From an uncultured Collinsella sp. (GTDB taxonomy: Bacteria > Actinomycetota > Coriobacteriia > Coriobacteriales > Coriobacteriaceae): a stretch of 64,000 bases of DNA. Where the stretch lies: NCBI GenBank assembly GCA_959604825.1, contig CAUHCN010000008.1, positions 1 through 64,000 on the forward strand. The letters are read 5' to 3'. Numbering within the stretch: the stretch's first letter is position 1; each line of letters starts with the position of its first letter. Shown here piece after piece: positions 42,734-52,669 of this stretch. The notes beneath the pieces are model-generated. The model was not told the origin of the DNA. It saw only the letters and a program-made list of their open reading frames with translations, and ran no database searches. The position numbers and the translations under genes are program-made.

Positions 42734-43278
42734 TGAACGCCCGCGAGCGTCGCCGTGCCATCATGGGCGTGCTCGAAGGAGCCAAGGAGCCCGTTTCGGG
42801 CAGCGCACTTGCCCGCGAGGTTGGCGTGAGCCGTCAGGTCGTGGTTCAGGATATTGCCCTGTTGCGTGCCGATGGGCACGATATCGTGGCGACCAACCGC
42901 GGCTACGTGCTGCAGGAAGCCGCGAGTAGCCCCGCCGTGCCCACGCGTCTTGTTAAGGTGCGCCACGGCGTGGAGCAGGCGGGCGACGAGCTTACGAGTA
43001 TCGTCGACGCGGGTGGCGCCGTGCTCAACGTGATCGTCAACCATCGTGTGTACGGCAAGATCACGGCCGACCTGGACATCCGCAATCGTCGCGATGTTGA
43101 GCGCTACCTGCACGATATCGAGAGCGGCAAGAGCTTTCCACTACTAACGGTGACGAGCGGCTACCACTTCCATCGCATCGCGGCGGAGGACGAGCAGACC
43201 CTCGACGAGATCGAGGCCATACTCAAGGAGAAGGGCTACCTTGCCGATTTAATGCCCTACGAGGATGATTTGTCCTAA
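42733..43278 (+). CDS. niaR: NiaR-type NAD-biosynthesis repressor
   Basis: A 181-aa regulator with an N-terminal winged helix (SGSALAREVGVSRQVVVQDIALLRADG) and a C-terminal 3H domain (KVRHGVEQ, VNHRVYGKI, GYHFHRIA). NiaR proteins repress NAD synthesis genes in response to nicotinate. It is the last gene of the nadABC operon and overlaps nadC by one base, so autoregulation of the operon is likely. Confidence 0.9.
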   Translation: MNARERRRAIMGVLEGAKEPVSGSALAREVGVSRQVVVQDIALLRADGHDIVATNRGYVLQEAASSPAVPTRLVKVRHGVEQAGDELTSIVDAGGAVLNVIVNHRVYGKITADLDIRNRRDVERYLHDIESGKSFPLLTVTSGYHFHRIAAEDEQTLDEIEAILKEKGYLADLMPYEDDLS

Positions 43279-43297
43279 CCCGATACTGTCTTTATAA

Positions 43298-43362
43298 GTT
43301 GCGGTGAAATAGTTCCTACAATCGGCACCTAAGCAATGAGCCAGGAACTATTCCACCGCAAC
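43298..43362. repeat. 20-bp inverted repeat after niaR
   Basis: GTTGCGGTG-A-AATAGTTCCT (43298-43317) pairs with 43343-43362 except at one position. It lies 20 bases after the niaR stop codon and is followed by the terminator below. Confidence 0.75.
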
Positions 43363-43403
43363 TGCCAAGGTAGCCCCGTCCCCAATTAGCTGCCTGTACA
43401 AAC

Positions 43404-43443
43404 AAAAGGAGGCCTCCGCGGCGATGCGGAAGCCTCCTTTTTT
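43404..43443. terminator. Bidirectional intrinsic terminator
   Basis: AAAAGGAGGC(C)TCCGC pairs with GCGGA(A)GCCTCCTTTTTT around GGCGAT. With A-runs before and T-runs after, it can end both the nad operon (+) and the ferredoxin gene (-). Confidence 0.85.
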
Positions 43444-43482
43444 GTGCACGGTGTACTCTTGAGTGTGCAAGTGGGGGAGTTG

Positions 43483-43668
43483 TTACTCCTCGACGATCTC
43501 GGTGATCGCGCCAGCGGGGCAAGCGTCCTGGCAAGCGCCACAGGCGACGCAGGAATCCTCGTCAGTGACGGTAGCGACGTCCTGGAGCTCCAGAACGCCA
43601 GCGGGGCAGGAGTCGACGCAAACGCCACAAGCGATGCACTCGTCGGCATCAATTACGGGATGAGCCAT
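43483..43668 (-). CDS. 2[4Fe-4S] ferredoxin
   Basis: A 61-aa clostridial-type ferredoxin. Cysteines C11, C14, C17, C21 and C40, C43, C46, C50 form two CxxCxxCxxxCP motifs (CIACGVCVDSCP, CVACGACQDACP). A low-potential electron carrier in fermentation, for example with pyruvate:ferredoxin oxidoreductase and hydrogenase. GAGAGGAA precedes the ATG at 43668. Single gene. Confidence 0.95.
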   Translation of the reverse strand: MAHPVIDADECIACGVCVDSCPAGVLELQDVATVTDEDSCVACGACQDACPAGAITEIVEE

Positions 43669-44211
43669 GGTAGTTTCCTCTCTGTTGACCGACGCTACAG
43701 GCGATGCGCGCCGGTTTGATTCGGGCAAAAACATACCACGGGAGCGACCGTTTGCAATACCCTCTGGCCGGCATCTTCATACCGTTCGCCGAGTATGCCA
43801 AGGTTTACTAAAAAACGCGCAGGTGGGGCCGTTGAGCTGCGCAAATGTTAGCTATAGGTGACTTGAAATATAGGGCGATTGAGTGTGCTTGCGGAAACCG
43901 CATCCCATTATTTGGCCGAAAAACGGGTCGAACTTTCCCCAGGGAAGCCCGGGGCCGCCATGTGCGCTCCCAAGCCCAAACCTCAGCCATCTCTACATAG
44001 ATCTCAATAGATCTGCCGAGAACTCAAACAGTGCATCTACCTGCGCATTTGAGAACCTAAACTCTCAGAGATAAGAAATCTTATATGAATTGACTTAGAT
44101 TTTGTATATTCCGGCCCATAAGGGGATACACTACATCCTGAAAGACAAGCCGAAGCGCCACACGACAGACCGTCGAGGCGGCGCGAACGCAAAAGAGAGA
44201 GGGAATTTCTA
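43669..44211. other. Gap between ferredoxin and dnaK
   Basis: No gene is seen. It contains a GCGGAAACCGCATCCC-type repeat fragment with GGCCGAAAAACGGGTCG (about 43891-43935), related to the region at 27000-27160, and the heat-shock operator at 44077-44101. Confidence 0.6.
44077..44101 (+). promoter_or_regulatory. Heat-shock operator/promoter of dnaK
   Basis: A 25-bp site with arms AATCTTATAT and GACTTAGATT around five variable bases. The same arms and spacing occur before clpB (55067-55091). A -10-like TATATT lies at 44105-44110, so the site would cover the -35 region. It differs from the CTTGAGT-N7-ACTCAAG HAIR consensus; HspR, encoded in this operon, is the likely binder (inference). Confidence 0.65.
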
Positions 44212-46104
<1,893 letters not shown>

Positions 46105-46106
46105 TC

Positions 46107-46949
46107 ATGTCCGCCCGTAAAGCTCGCACGGAGGCGGCTGCCACCGGCGCCGCCCCCGTTGACTCTGAGGAGAAGGACGTGAAGATTCCCGTAGAGGCCG
46201 TCGACGATACCGAGGCCAACGAGGCCGAGGCCGCCGAGGCTGCCGAGAACCAGGTAGAGGATTCTAACAAGGAGGCGACGATGACCGAGGACGAGATGGT
46301 GGAAGCTGCTATCCGCGCCGGTGAGGAAGCCGCCGACAACGACTTTAAGCTCAAGTTCGAGCAGGCCCAAAAGGAGCTTGCCGACGTGCGCCGCGAGCTC
46401 GATGCTGCGGCAGAGGCCCAGAAGGCCGCCGAGGATAAGGCAAAGGACGCCACCGAGCGTACCGCCCGTCTGCAGGCCGACTGGGAGAACTTCCGTCGCC
46501 GCACCGCCAACGAGCGCATCGCCGAGCGCGAGCGCGCGACCGAGAAGCTCGTCACCGCGCTGCTGCCGGTGGTCGACGATATCGAGCGCGCGATCGACCA
46601 TGCCCGCAGCCAGGAGCTCGCCGACGACTTTAAGCAGTTCGTCGACGGCGTTGACGCGGTGCATGCTAAGCTGCTCGATGTGTTTGCTCACGAGGGCGTT
46701 GAGCCCATCGACCCCAAGGGCGAGGCGTTCGATCCGCTCGAGCACCAGGCCGTGGGGCGTGTCGAGGACGCATCGCAGTACGACGAGACCGTCAACGACG
46801 TGTACCAGAAGGGCTACCGCATGGCGGACCGCATCCTGCGCTCCGCGATGGTGACGGTGACCTACGGTGGCGAGAAGCGCCCCGCACCGGAGCCCGAAGC
46901 GGCGCCCGAGGATGCTGCGGTCGATACGGCTGAGAGCACCGAGGAGTAA
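46107..46949 (+). CDS. grpE: Nucleotide exchange factor GrpE
   Basis: A 280-aa GrpE, longer than the usual ~190-200 because of an acidic N-terminal extension (residues ~15-75) and an acidic tail. The helical dimer (ADWENFRRRTANERIAERERA) and the beta-wing segment (PLEHQAVGRVEDASQYDETV) are typical. It releases ADP from DnaK. Two bases separate it from dnaK. Confidence 0.94.
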   Translation: MSARKARTEAAATGAAPVDSEEKDVKIPVEAVDDTEANEAEAAEAAENQVEDSNKEATMTEDEMVEAAIRAGEEAADNDFKLKFEQAQKELADVRRELDAAAEAQKAAEDKAKDATERTARLQADWENFRRRTANERIAERERATEKLVTALLPVVDDIERAIDHARSQELADDFKQFVDGVDAVHAKLLDVFAHEGVEPIDPKGEAFDPLEHQAVGRVEDASQYDETVNDVYQKGYRMADRILRSAMVTVTYGGEKRPAPEPEAAPEDAAVDTAESTEE

Positions 46950-46954
46950 TTGAG

Positions 46955-46985
46955 AAGGGCCCCGGGGCAACACCCGGGGCCCTTT
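46955..46985 (+). terminator. Terminator-like hairpin between grpE and dnaJ
   Basis: AAGGGCCCCGGG and CCCGGGGCCCTT enclose GCAACA, followed by a short T-run. It probably lowers dnaJ/hspR expression relative to dnaK/grpE. Confidence 0.75.
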
Positions 46986-47056
46986 CTGGCCTAGTGCCAT
47001 ATGAAAGCATGAGCCGCCGTCCGCTGGACGGCGGATGAAACAGGAGAGGAGCTACG

Positions 47057-48022
47057 ATGGCTGCAGGCAAAACCTTCTATGACATCCTGGGCGTATCCAA
47101 GAGCGCCTCCGACAAAGAGATCAAGAGCGCGTTTCGCAAGCTCGCGCAAAAATATCACCCCGATGCCGGCGGCGACGAGGCCAAGTTCAAGGAGATTAGC
47201 GAGGCCTACGAGACGCTTTCGGACGAGAAGAAGCGCAAAGAGTACGACCAGATGCTCATGTTCGGCGGCATGCCGGGCGCGGGCGGAGCGTATGGCGGCG
47301 GCTACGGTGCCGGCGCGGGCGCCAGCGGCTGGGGCGATATCTTCGACAGCATCTTTAGCGGCAACGGCGCCTGGGGCAGCGATTGGGGCTCGGGCTTTGC
47401 CGGGGCCGCGGGCGCTGCCGGTGCGGGCGCGGGCCGCAACCGTGCGCGCAAGGGCGGCGACCTGTCGCTGACTGTCGACGTAACAGCCGAGGACGCGTTT
47501 CGCGGCGTGACGCACAAGGTCACCTACCGCATTCCCTCGACGGGCGAGCAGCAGACCATTACGGTCTCGGTGCCCGCGGGCGCGGTCGACGGCGGCAAGC
47601 TGCGCTACAAGCGTCGCGGAGAGTACGGCGTTGCCGGCGGCGAGCGCGGCGACCTGGTCGTGACCACGCACGTGGAGGAGCACCCGCTGTTTAAGCGCAA
47701 AGGTGCCGACGTGACCATGGAGGTACCGGTCTCGGTCTACGAGGCGGCGCTCGGCTGCACGGTGGACGTGCCCACGCCCGGCGGTGCAACGGTCCGTTTG
47801 AAAGTGCCCGCGGGCACCCAGACGGGCAAGAAGTTCCGCTTTAAGGAAATGGGGGCGCCCGACGTTAAGCACCGTGGCCGCACGGGCGCGCTGCTCGTCG
47901 AGATCAAGGTGCAGGTCCCCACAAACCTGTCTGATGACGAACGCGATGCCATGACCAAGCTGCGTGAGGCCGACACGCGCGACTATCGCGAGAAGGTCAA
48001 CCGTTACAAGGCGACGTACTAG
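47057..48022 (+). CDS. dnaJ: DnaJ-type chaperone lacking the zinc finger
   Basis: A 321-aa J-protein: J-domain (residues 1-70, YHPD), a Gly/Ala-rich linker (~75-135) and the C-terminal substrate domains. There is no CxxCxGxG repeat, so it is a type II (CbpA-like) DnaJ although it occupies the dnaJ position in the operon. It presents substrates to DnaK and stimulates its ATPase. Ribosome site AGGAGAGGAG precedes the ATG. Confidence 0.9.
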   Translation: MAAGKTFYDILGVSKSASDKEIKSAFRKLAQKYHPDAGGDEAKFKEISEAYETLSDEKKRKEYDQMLMFGGMPGAGGAYGGGYGAGAGASGWGDIFDSIFSGNGAWGSDWGSGFAGAAGAAGAGAGRNRARKGGDLSLTVDVTAEDAFRGVTHKVTYRIPSTGEQQTITVSVPAGAVDGGKLRYKRRGEYGVAGGERGDLVVTTHVEEHPLFKRKGADVTMEVPVSVYEAALGCTVDVPTPGGATVRLKVPAGTQTGKKFRFKEMGAPDVKHRGRTGALLVEIKVQVPTNLSDDERDAMTKLREADTRDYREKVNRYKATY

Positions 48023-48094
48023 GGCGGTCGCGGCGCACGCCCACGCCCTCAGGCTTATGATGGACGATAACGAGACGGAAAGGGGTCAGGTAGC

Positions 48095-48511
48095 ATGGCC
48101 GAGGACAATAGGAACAAACCGCTGTACATGATCAGCGTGGCGGCCGAGCTGACCGGCATGCATCCGCAGACTCTGCGCGTCTACGAGTCCAAGGGCCTGG
48201 TGAACCCCCAGCGTTCGGGCGGCAACACGCGTCTGTATTCGCGTGCCGATATCGAGCGCCTGGAGCTCATCAACCAACTGACCGACGAGGGCATCAACCT
48301 TGCCGGCGTGGTGCGCATCCTCGATATGAAGGAGCGTGCCGAGGAGCGCGAGCGTGAGAACGAGAAGCTCCGCGCTCGCGTGCGCCAGCTCGAGGACGAG
48401 CTGCACGAGTACAAGATGCAGAAGAAGATCACCGCCCTGGCCCCGCGCGACGGCTCGGTCAACCCCGAGCAAGTTATGCGCAAACTGCTAGGTACGGGTG
48501 GCGACCTATAG
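48095..48511 (+). CDS. hspR: Heat-shock repressor HspR (MerR family)
   Basis: A 138-aa regulator with a MerR winged helix (YMISVAAELTGMHPQTLRVYESKGLV, NTRLYSRADIERL) followed by a coiled coil (ERERENEKLRARVRQLEDEL). HspR represses dnaK and clpB operons of actinobacteria, with DnaK as corepressor. Its place at the end of dnaK-grpE-dnaJ is canonical. The shared 25-bp site before dnaK and clpB is its probable target. Confidence 0.92.
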   Translation: MAEDNRNKPLYMISVAAELTGMHPQTLRVYESKGLVNPQRSGGNTRLYSRADIERLELINQLTDEGINLAGVVRILDMKERAEERERENEKLRARVRQLEDELHEYKMQKKITALAPRDGSVNPEQVMRKLLGTGGDL

Positions 48512-48528
48512 CTCCGCCGACGCTGCCG

Positions 48529-48699
48529 GGCACTCATTGGGGACAGACTTAAATGAGTGCCCACAGAATGAGAGTGGATAATCTCCCGTTTTTGGCCTAT
48601 GTGCAGGCTCGAAGTGGGAGATTATCCACTCTCGTCATTTGATTGGCAGTTGGGGACGTTCCTTTTCTGCCGGCACTTGGGGACACTCCTTGCGCCAAA
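48529..48699 (+). repeat. Composite GGATAATCTCCC/GGACGTTCC repeat, copy 2
   Basis: CACTCATT...AATGAGTG hairpin (48530-48558), palindrome ATGAGAGTGGATAATCTCCC / GGGAGATTATCCACTCTC (48568-48638), then GGCAGTTGGGGACGTTCC and CACTTGGGGACACTCC. Order and spacing match copy 1 at 12038-12195. It follows hspR and precedes the hydratase gene. Confidence 0.85.
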
Positions 48700-48846
48700 C
48701 CCGCCCTCCCGTCCCCTGCTCGCCATATGCTTTACTGAGATAAAGTGAACGCGCAGATTCGTAGCCCACTCGCAACCGTTCTATGGCACGATATTGAACG
48801 AATGTATGCTATGCGCCCAAATTGTTTGGGCAGAGTGGGAGACAGT

Positions 48847-51147
48847 ATGGTCAAGCTGTACGAGGACGGCATCTACCTGCGCCGTGGCAGCGAGGTTGTG
48901 CCTGCGGCCGAGGCTGCTGAGCGCGGTATTACGCAGACGCCCGAGGATGCCAAGCGTGGCACCATCGCGTATTCGATCCTCCAGGCACACAATACGTCCG
49001 GAGATCCCGAGGCGCTCAAGATTCGCTTCGACGCCATGGCGAGCCATGACATCACCTTTGTCGGCATCATCCAGACGGCGCGCGCCTCGGGCATGGAGCA
49101 GTTCCCGCTGCCTTACGTGCTCACCAACTGCCATAACTCGCTTTGCGCCGTGGGCGGCACCATCAACGAGGACGACCACGTCTTTGGCCTTTCCGCTGCC
49201 AAGAAGTACGGCGGCATCTTCGTTCCGCCGCACATCGCCGTCATCCACTCCTTTATGCGTGAGAACTTCGCCGGCTGCGGCAAGATGATCCTGGGCTCCG
49301 ACTCGCACACCCGCTACGGTGCCCTGGGCACCATGGCCGTGGGCGAGGGCGGCGGCGAGCTGGCCAAGCAGCTGCTGCGCGACACCTACGACGTTGCCTA
49401 TCCCGGTGTCGTCGCCATCTACCTCACGGGCGCCCCGCGTCCCGGCGTCGGCCCGCACGACGTGGCGCTCGCCATCATTCGCGCCGTCTTTGCCAAGGGC
49501 TACGTTAAGAACAAGGTCATGGAGTTCGTGGGCCCCGGCATCGCGAGTATGACGACCGATTACCGCAACGGCGTCGACGTCATGACCACCGAGACCACCT
49601 GCCTGTCGAGCATCTGGGCCACCGACGAGGACACGCACGCGTTTTTGACCATGCACGGTCGCGGCGACGACTACCGCGAGCTCAAGCCCGCCGATGTTGC
49701 CTACTACGACGGCTGCGTCGAGGTTGACCTGTCGAGCATCAAGCCCATGATCGCGCTGCCGTTCCATCCTTCTAACGGCTTTGAGATTGACGAGCTCAAC
49801 GAGAACCTCGAGGACATCCTTCACGAGGTGGAGCTCGAGGCCGCCAAGATTGGCGAGGGCAAGACGCACTTTAGCCTGCTCGACAAGATCGTCGACGGCA
49901 AGCTGCACGTGCAGCAGGGCGTTATCGCCGGCTGCTCGGGCGGCAACTACGACTCCGTGGTCCAGGCTGCCCGCGTGCTCAAGGGCGCCAACACCGGCTG
50001 CGGCGAGTTCTCGCTGTCGGTCTATCCCACGAGCCAGCCCGTGGCACTCGAGCTTACACGCCGCGGCTATATCTACGACCTTATGGAGGCTGGCGCGATT
50101 GTGCGCACGGCGTTCTGCGGCCCGTGCTTCGGCGCCGGCGACACGCCCGCTAACAACGGCCTGTCTATCCGCCACACCACGCGTAACTTCCCCAACCGCG
50201 AGGGTTCCAAGCCGGGCAACGGCCAGCTGAGCGCCGTGGCTCTGATGGACGCCCGCTCCATTGCGGCGACCGCGGCAAACGGCGGCGTGCTCACCCCGGC
50301 GACCGACCTGCCCGAGGAGACTTGGGACGAGGCCTGCGAGTACGCCTTCGACGACGCTCCCTACAAGAAGCGCGTGTACTGGGGCTTCGGCAAGGCCGAG
50401 CCGGCCGACGAGCTGGTCGAGGGTCCCAACATCAAGCCGTGGCCTGCGATGGAGCCGCTCGGCGACGACATCCTGCTCAAGGTGTGCTCCAAGATCATGG
50501 ACCCGGTCACCACGACCGACGAGCTCATTCCCTCGGGCGAGACAAGCTCCTTCCGCTCCAACCCGCTGGGTCTGGCCGAGTTTACGCTCAACCGCCGCGA
50601 TCCGGGCTACGTGGGTCGCAGCAAAGAGGTCGACGCCGTGGAGAAGCGTCGTGTCGCCGGCGAGTCCGCAGGCGACCTGGCGGCGCTCGATGTCGAGCTT
50701 GCGGGCGTGTTTGAGGCACTGGCCGGCGCGGGTGTCGCGGCCGATGCCAAGGCGACCGAGTTCGGTTCCATGCTCTACGCCAAGAAGCCCGGTGACGGTT
50801 CTGCCCGCGAGCAGGCCGCGAGTTGCCAGCGTGTCATCGGCGGCCTGGCCAACATCGTCCACGAGTACGCCACCAAGCGCTATCGCTCCAACGTCATGAA
50901 CTGGGGCATGGTACCCTTCCAGATGGAGGCCGAGCCCAACTTTGAGGTGGGCGACTACGTCTTTGTGCCGGGTATCCGTGCCGCGCTCGATGGCGATCTG
51001 AAGAACATCGCCGCCTACGTGGTGCGCGCCGACGGTGCGGTTGAGCAGATTGAGCTCTACATTGCCGATATGACGGCCGAGGAGCGTGCCATCGTCAAGG
51101 CCGGCTGCCTGATCAACTACAACAAGTTCAAGGCCGCTGCCGAGTAA
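48847..51147 (+). CDS. Aconitase-superfamily hydratase (YbhJ-like)
   Basis: A 766-aa protein of the aconitase/homoaconitase superfamily. ILGSDSHTRYGALGTMAVGEGGGE is the family signature; iron-sulfur ligands are likely in GCSGGNYDS (Cys) and AFCGPCFGAGD (CxxC). It resembles the YbhJ-type hydratases rather than AcnA or AcnB; the substrate is unknown and may be a citrate-like acid. GGGAG precedes the ATG at 48847; the earlier in-frame start at 48745 is unsupported. Single gene with no citrate-cycle partner nearby. Confidence 0.75.
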   Translation: MVKLYEDGIYLRRGSEVVPAAEAAERGITQTPEDAKRGTIAYSILQAHNTSGDPEALKIRFDAMASHDITFVGIIQTARASGMEQFPLPYVLTNCHNSLCAVGGTINEDDHVFGLSAAKKYGGIFVPPHIAVIHSFMRENFAGCGKMILGSDSHTRYGALGTMAVGEGGGELAKQLLRDTYDVAYPGVVAIYLTGAPRPGVGPHDVALAIIRAVFAKGYVKNKVMEFVGPGIASMTTDYRNGVDVMTTETTCLSSIWATDEDTHAFLTMHGRGDDYRELKPADVAYYDGCVEVDLSSIKPMIALPFHPSNGFEIDELNENLEDILHEVELEAAKIGEGKTHFSLLDKIVDGKLHVQQGVIAGCSGGNYDSVVQAARVLKGANTGCGEFSLSVYPTSQPVALELTRRGYIYDLMEAGAIVRTAFCGPCFGAGDTPANNGLSIRHTTRNFPNREGSKPGNGQLSAVALMDARSIAATAANGGVLTPATDLPEETWDEACEYAFDDAPYKKRVYWGFGKAEPADELVEGPNIKPWPAMEPLGDDILLKVCSKIMDPVTTTDELIPSGETSSFRSNPLGLAEFTLNRRDPGYVGRSKEVDAVEKRRVAGESAGDLAALDVELAGVFEALAGAGVAADAKATEFGSMLYAKKPGDGSAREQAASCQRVIGGLANIVHEYATKRYRSNVMNWGMVPFQMEAEPNFEVGDYVFVPGIRAALDGDLKNIAAYVVRADGAVEQIELYIADMTAEERAIVKAGCLINYNKFKAAAE

Positions 51148-51165
51148 CTCTGCTGTACGCCCCTG

Positions 51166-51223
51166 CCACACCTTTCCCTCGTGCTCACGCGCTTCGCGAG
51201 GGTCGCCCGAGGGAAAGGTGTGG
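51166..51223 (+). terminator. 16-bp inverted repeat after the hydratase gene
   Basis: CCACACCTTTCCCTCG and CGAGGGAAAGGTGTGG are exact complements around a 26-nt loop holding CGCG-CTT-CGCG. It starts 18 bases after the stop codon. No T-run, so Rho-independent termination is uncertain. Confidence 0.7.
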
Positions 51224-51283
51224 CCGGGGCTACCGCGACGTTCTCGTTGGGTCTTGAGGGACGCTAATAAATAGACTTGCTTG

Positions 51284-51332
51284 ATGCCGCCTCTTTTTAT
51301 TGGGGCGGCTTCTTTTTGGACCACCACAAAGG
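51284..51332. repeat. GCCGCC hairpin plus half CCACCACAAAGG hairpin
   Basis: GCTTGATGCCGCCTCTTTT, GGGGC and a T-rich TTCTT lead into GGACCACCACAAAGG, after which the hairpin's second arm is missing. A very similar stretch at 52142-52197 lies on the other side of the 51351-51998 gene, there with a complete hairpin. Confidence 0.7.
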
Positions 51333-51350
51333 TGCCTGTCCGGCGGGTTC

Positions 51351-51998
51351 TTATTTCGATGGGGTCCAGGTTATCTCATCGTCAAATAGCCAAGTGCGTG
51401 CTGAGCCGCTGTCGCGCGCTGTCTGCGGATCGGGCTCGCAGGTTTGTTCGTAGGCATCCTCGGTACACCGATCCATAAAATCGACGACTGCCGTCTGGTC
51501 GCCTTCCATGACGTAGATCACGTTGCCATCCGAGATATAGACTCCCGGCCCTTCGTTGTCCACGTAGCCGGGGTCGTATGAGACGTTGCACAGTCTGCTC
51601 CCGTTTGCCGCATCGAGTTCAAGGGTCGAATAATACCCGCCATTCATTTGGCCTTTCTTGGCTCGATATATTGCGGCGCCGTACCACCGCGTAAACGTTT
51701 TGCCTTTGAGTAAATTGGTTGCCTTGCCGATAAGCTGCTCATCTTGGGTATAGCGCGTGGCTCCAAGTTCGATTCGGGGGTAGTTGCTGACCCCAAGCGC
51801 TGCGGGCGTACCGTCGAAATCGACGGTGATTGAATCGGGTTTGACGATATCGGTGAGGATTTCGATGGGGTAGCTTACGGTTTCAACCGCCGCCTGCGTC
51901 GCCGAGGCAGGGAGAAATGCGAGATAGATAATGCCTACGCCGGCTGCGGTAATTGCAAACGCTAAGACGAGCAGGCCGATATAGGTGGAGCGTTTCAC
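51351..51998 (-). CDS. Single-pass membrane-anchored protein, 215 aa
   Basis: I do not recognise the family. The N-terminus VKRSTYIGLLVLAFAITAAGVGIIYLAF gives one transmembrane anchor with the rest outside (PRIELGATRYTQDEQLIGKATNLLKG, TFTRWYGAAIYRA). Three Cys lie in the outer part. A GTG at 51998 follows GAGAGG by nine bases; an ATG at 52019 has no site. A protein of similar size and plan lies at 54031-54699. Flanked by repeats on both sides. Confidence 0.6.
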   Translation of the reverse strand: MKRSTYIGLLVLAFAITAAGVGIIYLAFLPASATQAAVETVSYPIEILTDIVKPDSITVDFDGTPAALGVSNYPRIELGATRYTQDEQLIGKATNLLKGKTFTRWYGAAIYRAKKGQMNGGYYSTLELDAANGSRLCNVSYDPGYVDNEGPGVYISDGNVIYVMEGDQTAVVDFMDRCTEDAYEQTCEPDPQTARDSGSARTWLFDDEITWTPSK

Positions 51999-52141
51999 GG
52001 TGGGGCACCTCTCATGCAATATGCAATCATTAAGATAAATGATGCCAGCTTACGACAATATTCAAAAGAAAGCGACCGCCCGGAATGAGGGGGCTGAAAG
52101 GCCCCATTGGGCTTCGATTTGGGGTCGCCAAACGTAGGCTG

Positions 52142-52500
52142 GGCTTGATGCCGCCTCTTTTAATCGGGGCTGATTCTTCTCTGGACCACCACAAAGGGGA
52201 CACAGGCACCTTTGTGGTGGTTTCGTTTGTCTCGATCTGTAACGTCTTGGCCGCTAAAAGTGGGCCTGGTGTTACAGATTGAGATTTTCGGATGAGGCTT
52301 CGCGGTTAATCTCGATCTGTAACATCTGGACCCCAATTTGCCGAGTAGTTGTTACAGATTTAGACAAACGGTTGCCGTCGATCGCTTCATCTAAATCTGT
52401 AACACCTGGGACCGAAAAGGGCCGCTGGATGTTACAGGTTGAGACAGCGGGGTGTGTTGGAGCGAAAACCACCACAAAGGCCCCTTGCGGTGGTTTTTGA
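52142..52500 (+). repeat. Composite repeat with three TGTAACA stem-loops
   Basis: After a GCTTGATGCCGCC segment, a complete CCACCACAAAGG hairpin (52185-52221) is followed by stem-loops at 52229-52284, 52310-52365 and 52390-52445, starting 81 and 80 bp apart, each with 25-nt loops, and then a degenerate CCACC hairpin at 52466-52498. This is the longest copy in the window and lies upstream of an ATPase gene. Confidence 0.8.
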
Positions 52501-52669
52501 GGGGCCAAATGTTTTCCTGTTAGAGTCCAACGCGGACTGTTGGCACCTTTAGTTGTTAGCGGCGGGAAACGGCCGCATGATTAAATAGTTGACCTATTCT
52601 CACTACTTTCACTATTTGCACTATTGATACTATAATCACGATAACGACGACAGTAGGAAGGTGGGGACA
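52501..52669 (+). promoter_or_regulatory. Promoter region of the AAA ATPase gene
   Basis: TTCACT (52608-52613), 17 bp, TATAAT (52631-52636). The region from about 52592 repeats short CTATT/CACTA words, which may be operator sites. It is AT-rich compared with its neighbours. Confidence 0.6.

Noticed and set aside
48781..51327. 848-aa open frame opposite the hydratase gene
   Set aside because: Antisense shadow; the plus-strand aconitase-family signature is clear.
52229..52445. Possible CRISPR array because of regularly spaced 15-mers with ~25-nt intervals
   Set aside because: The 15-mers alternate in orientation as arms of stem-loops, intervals include similar sequences in distant copies, there are only two or three units, and no cas genes are present.
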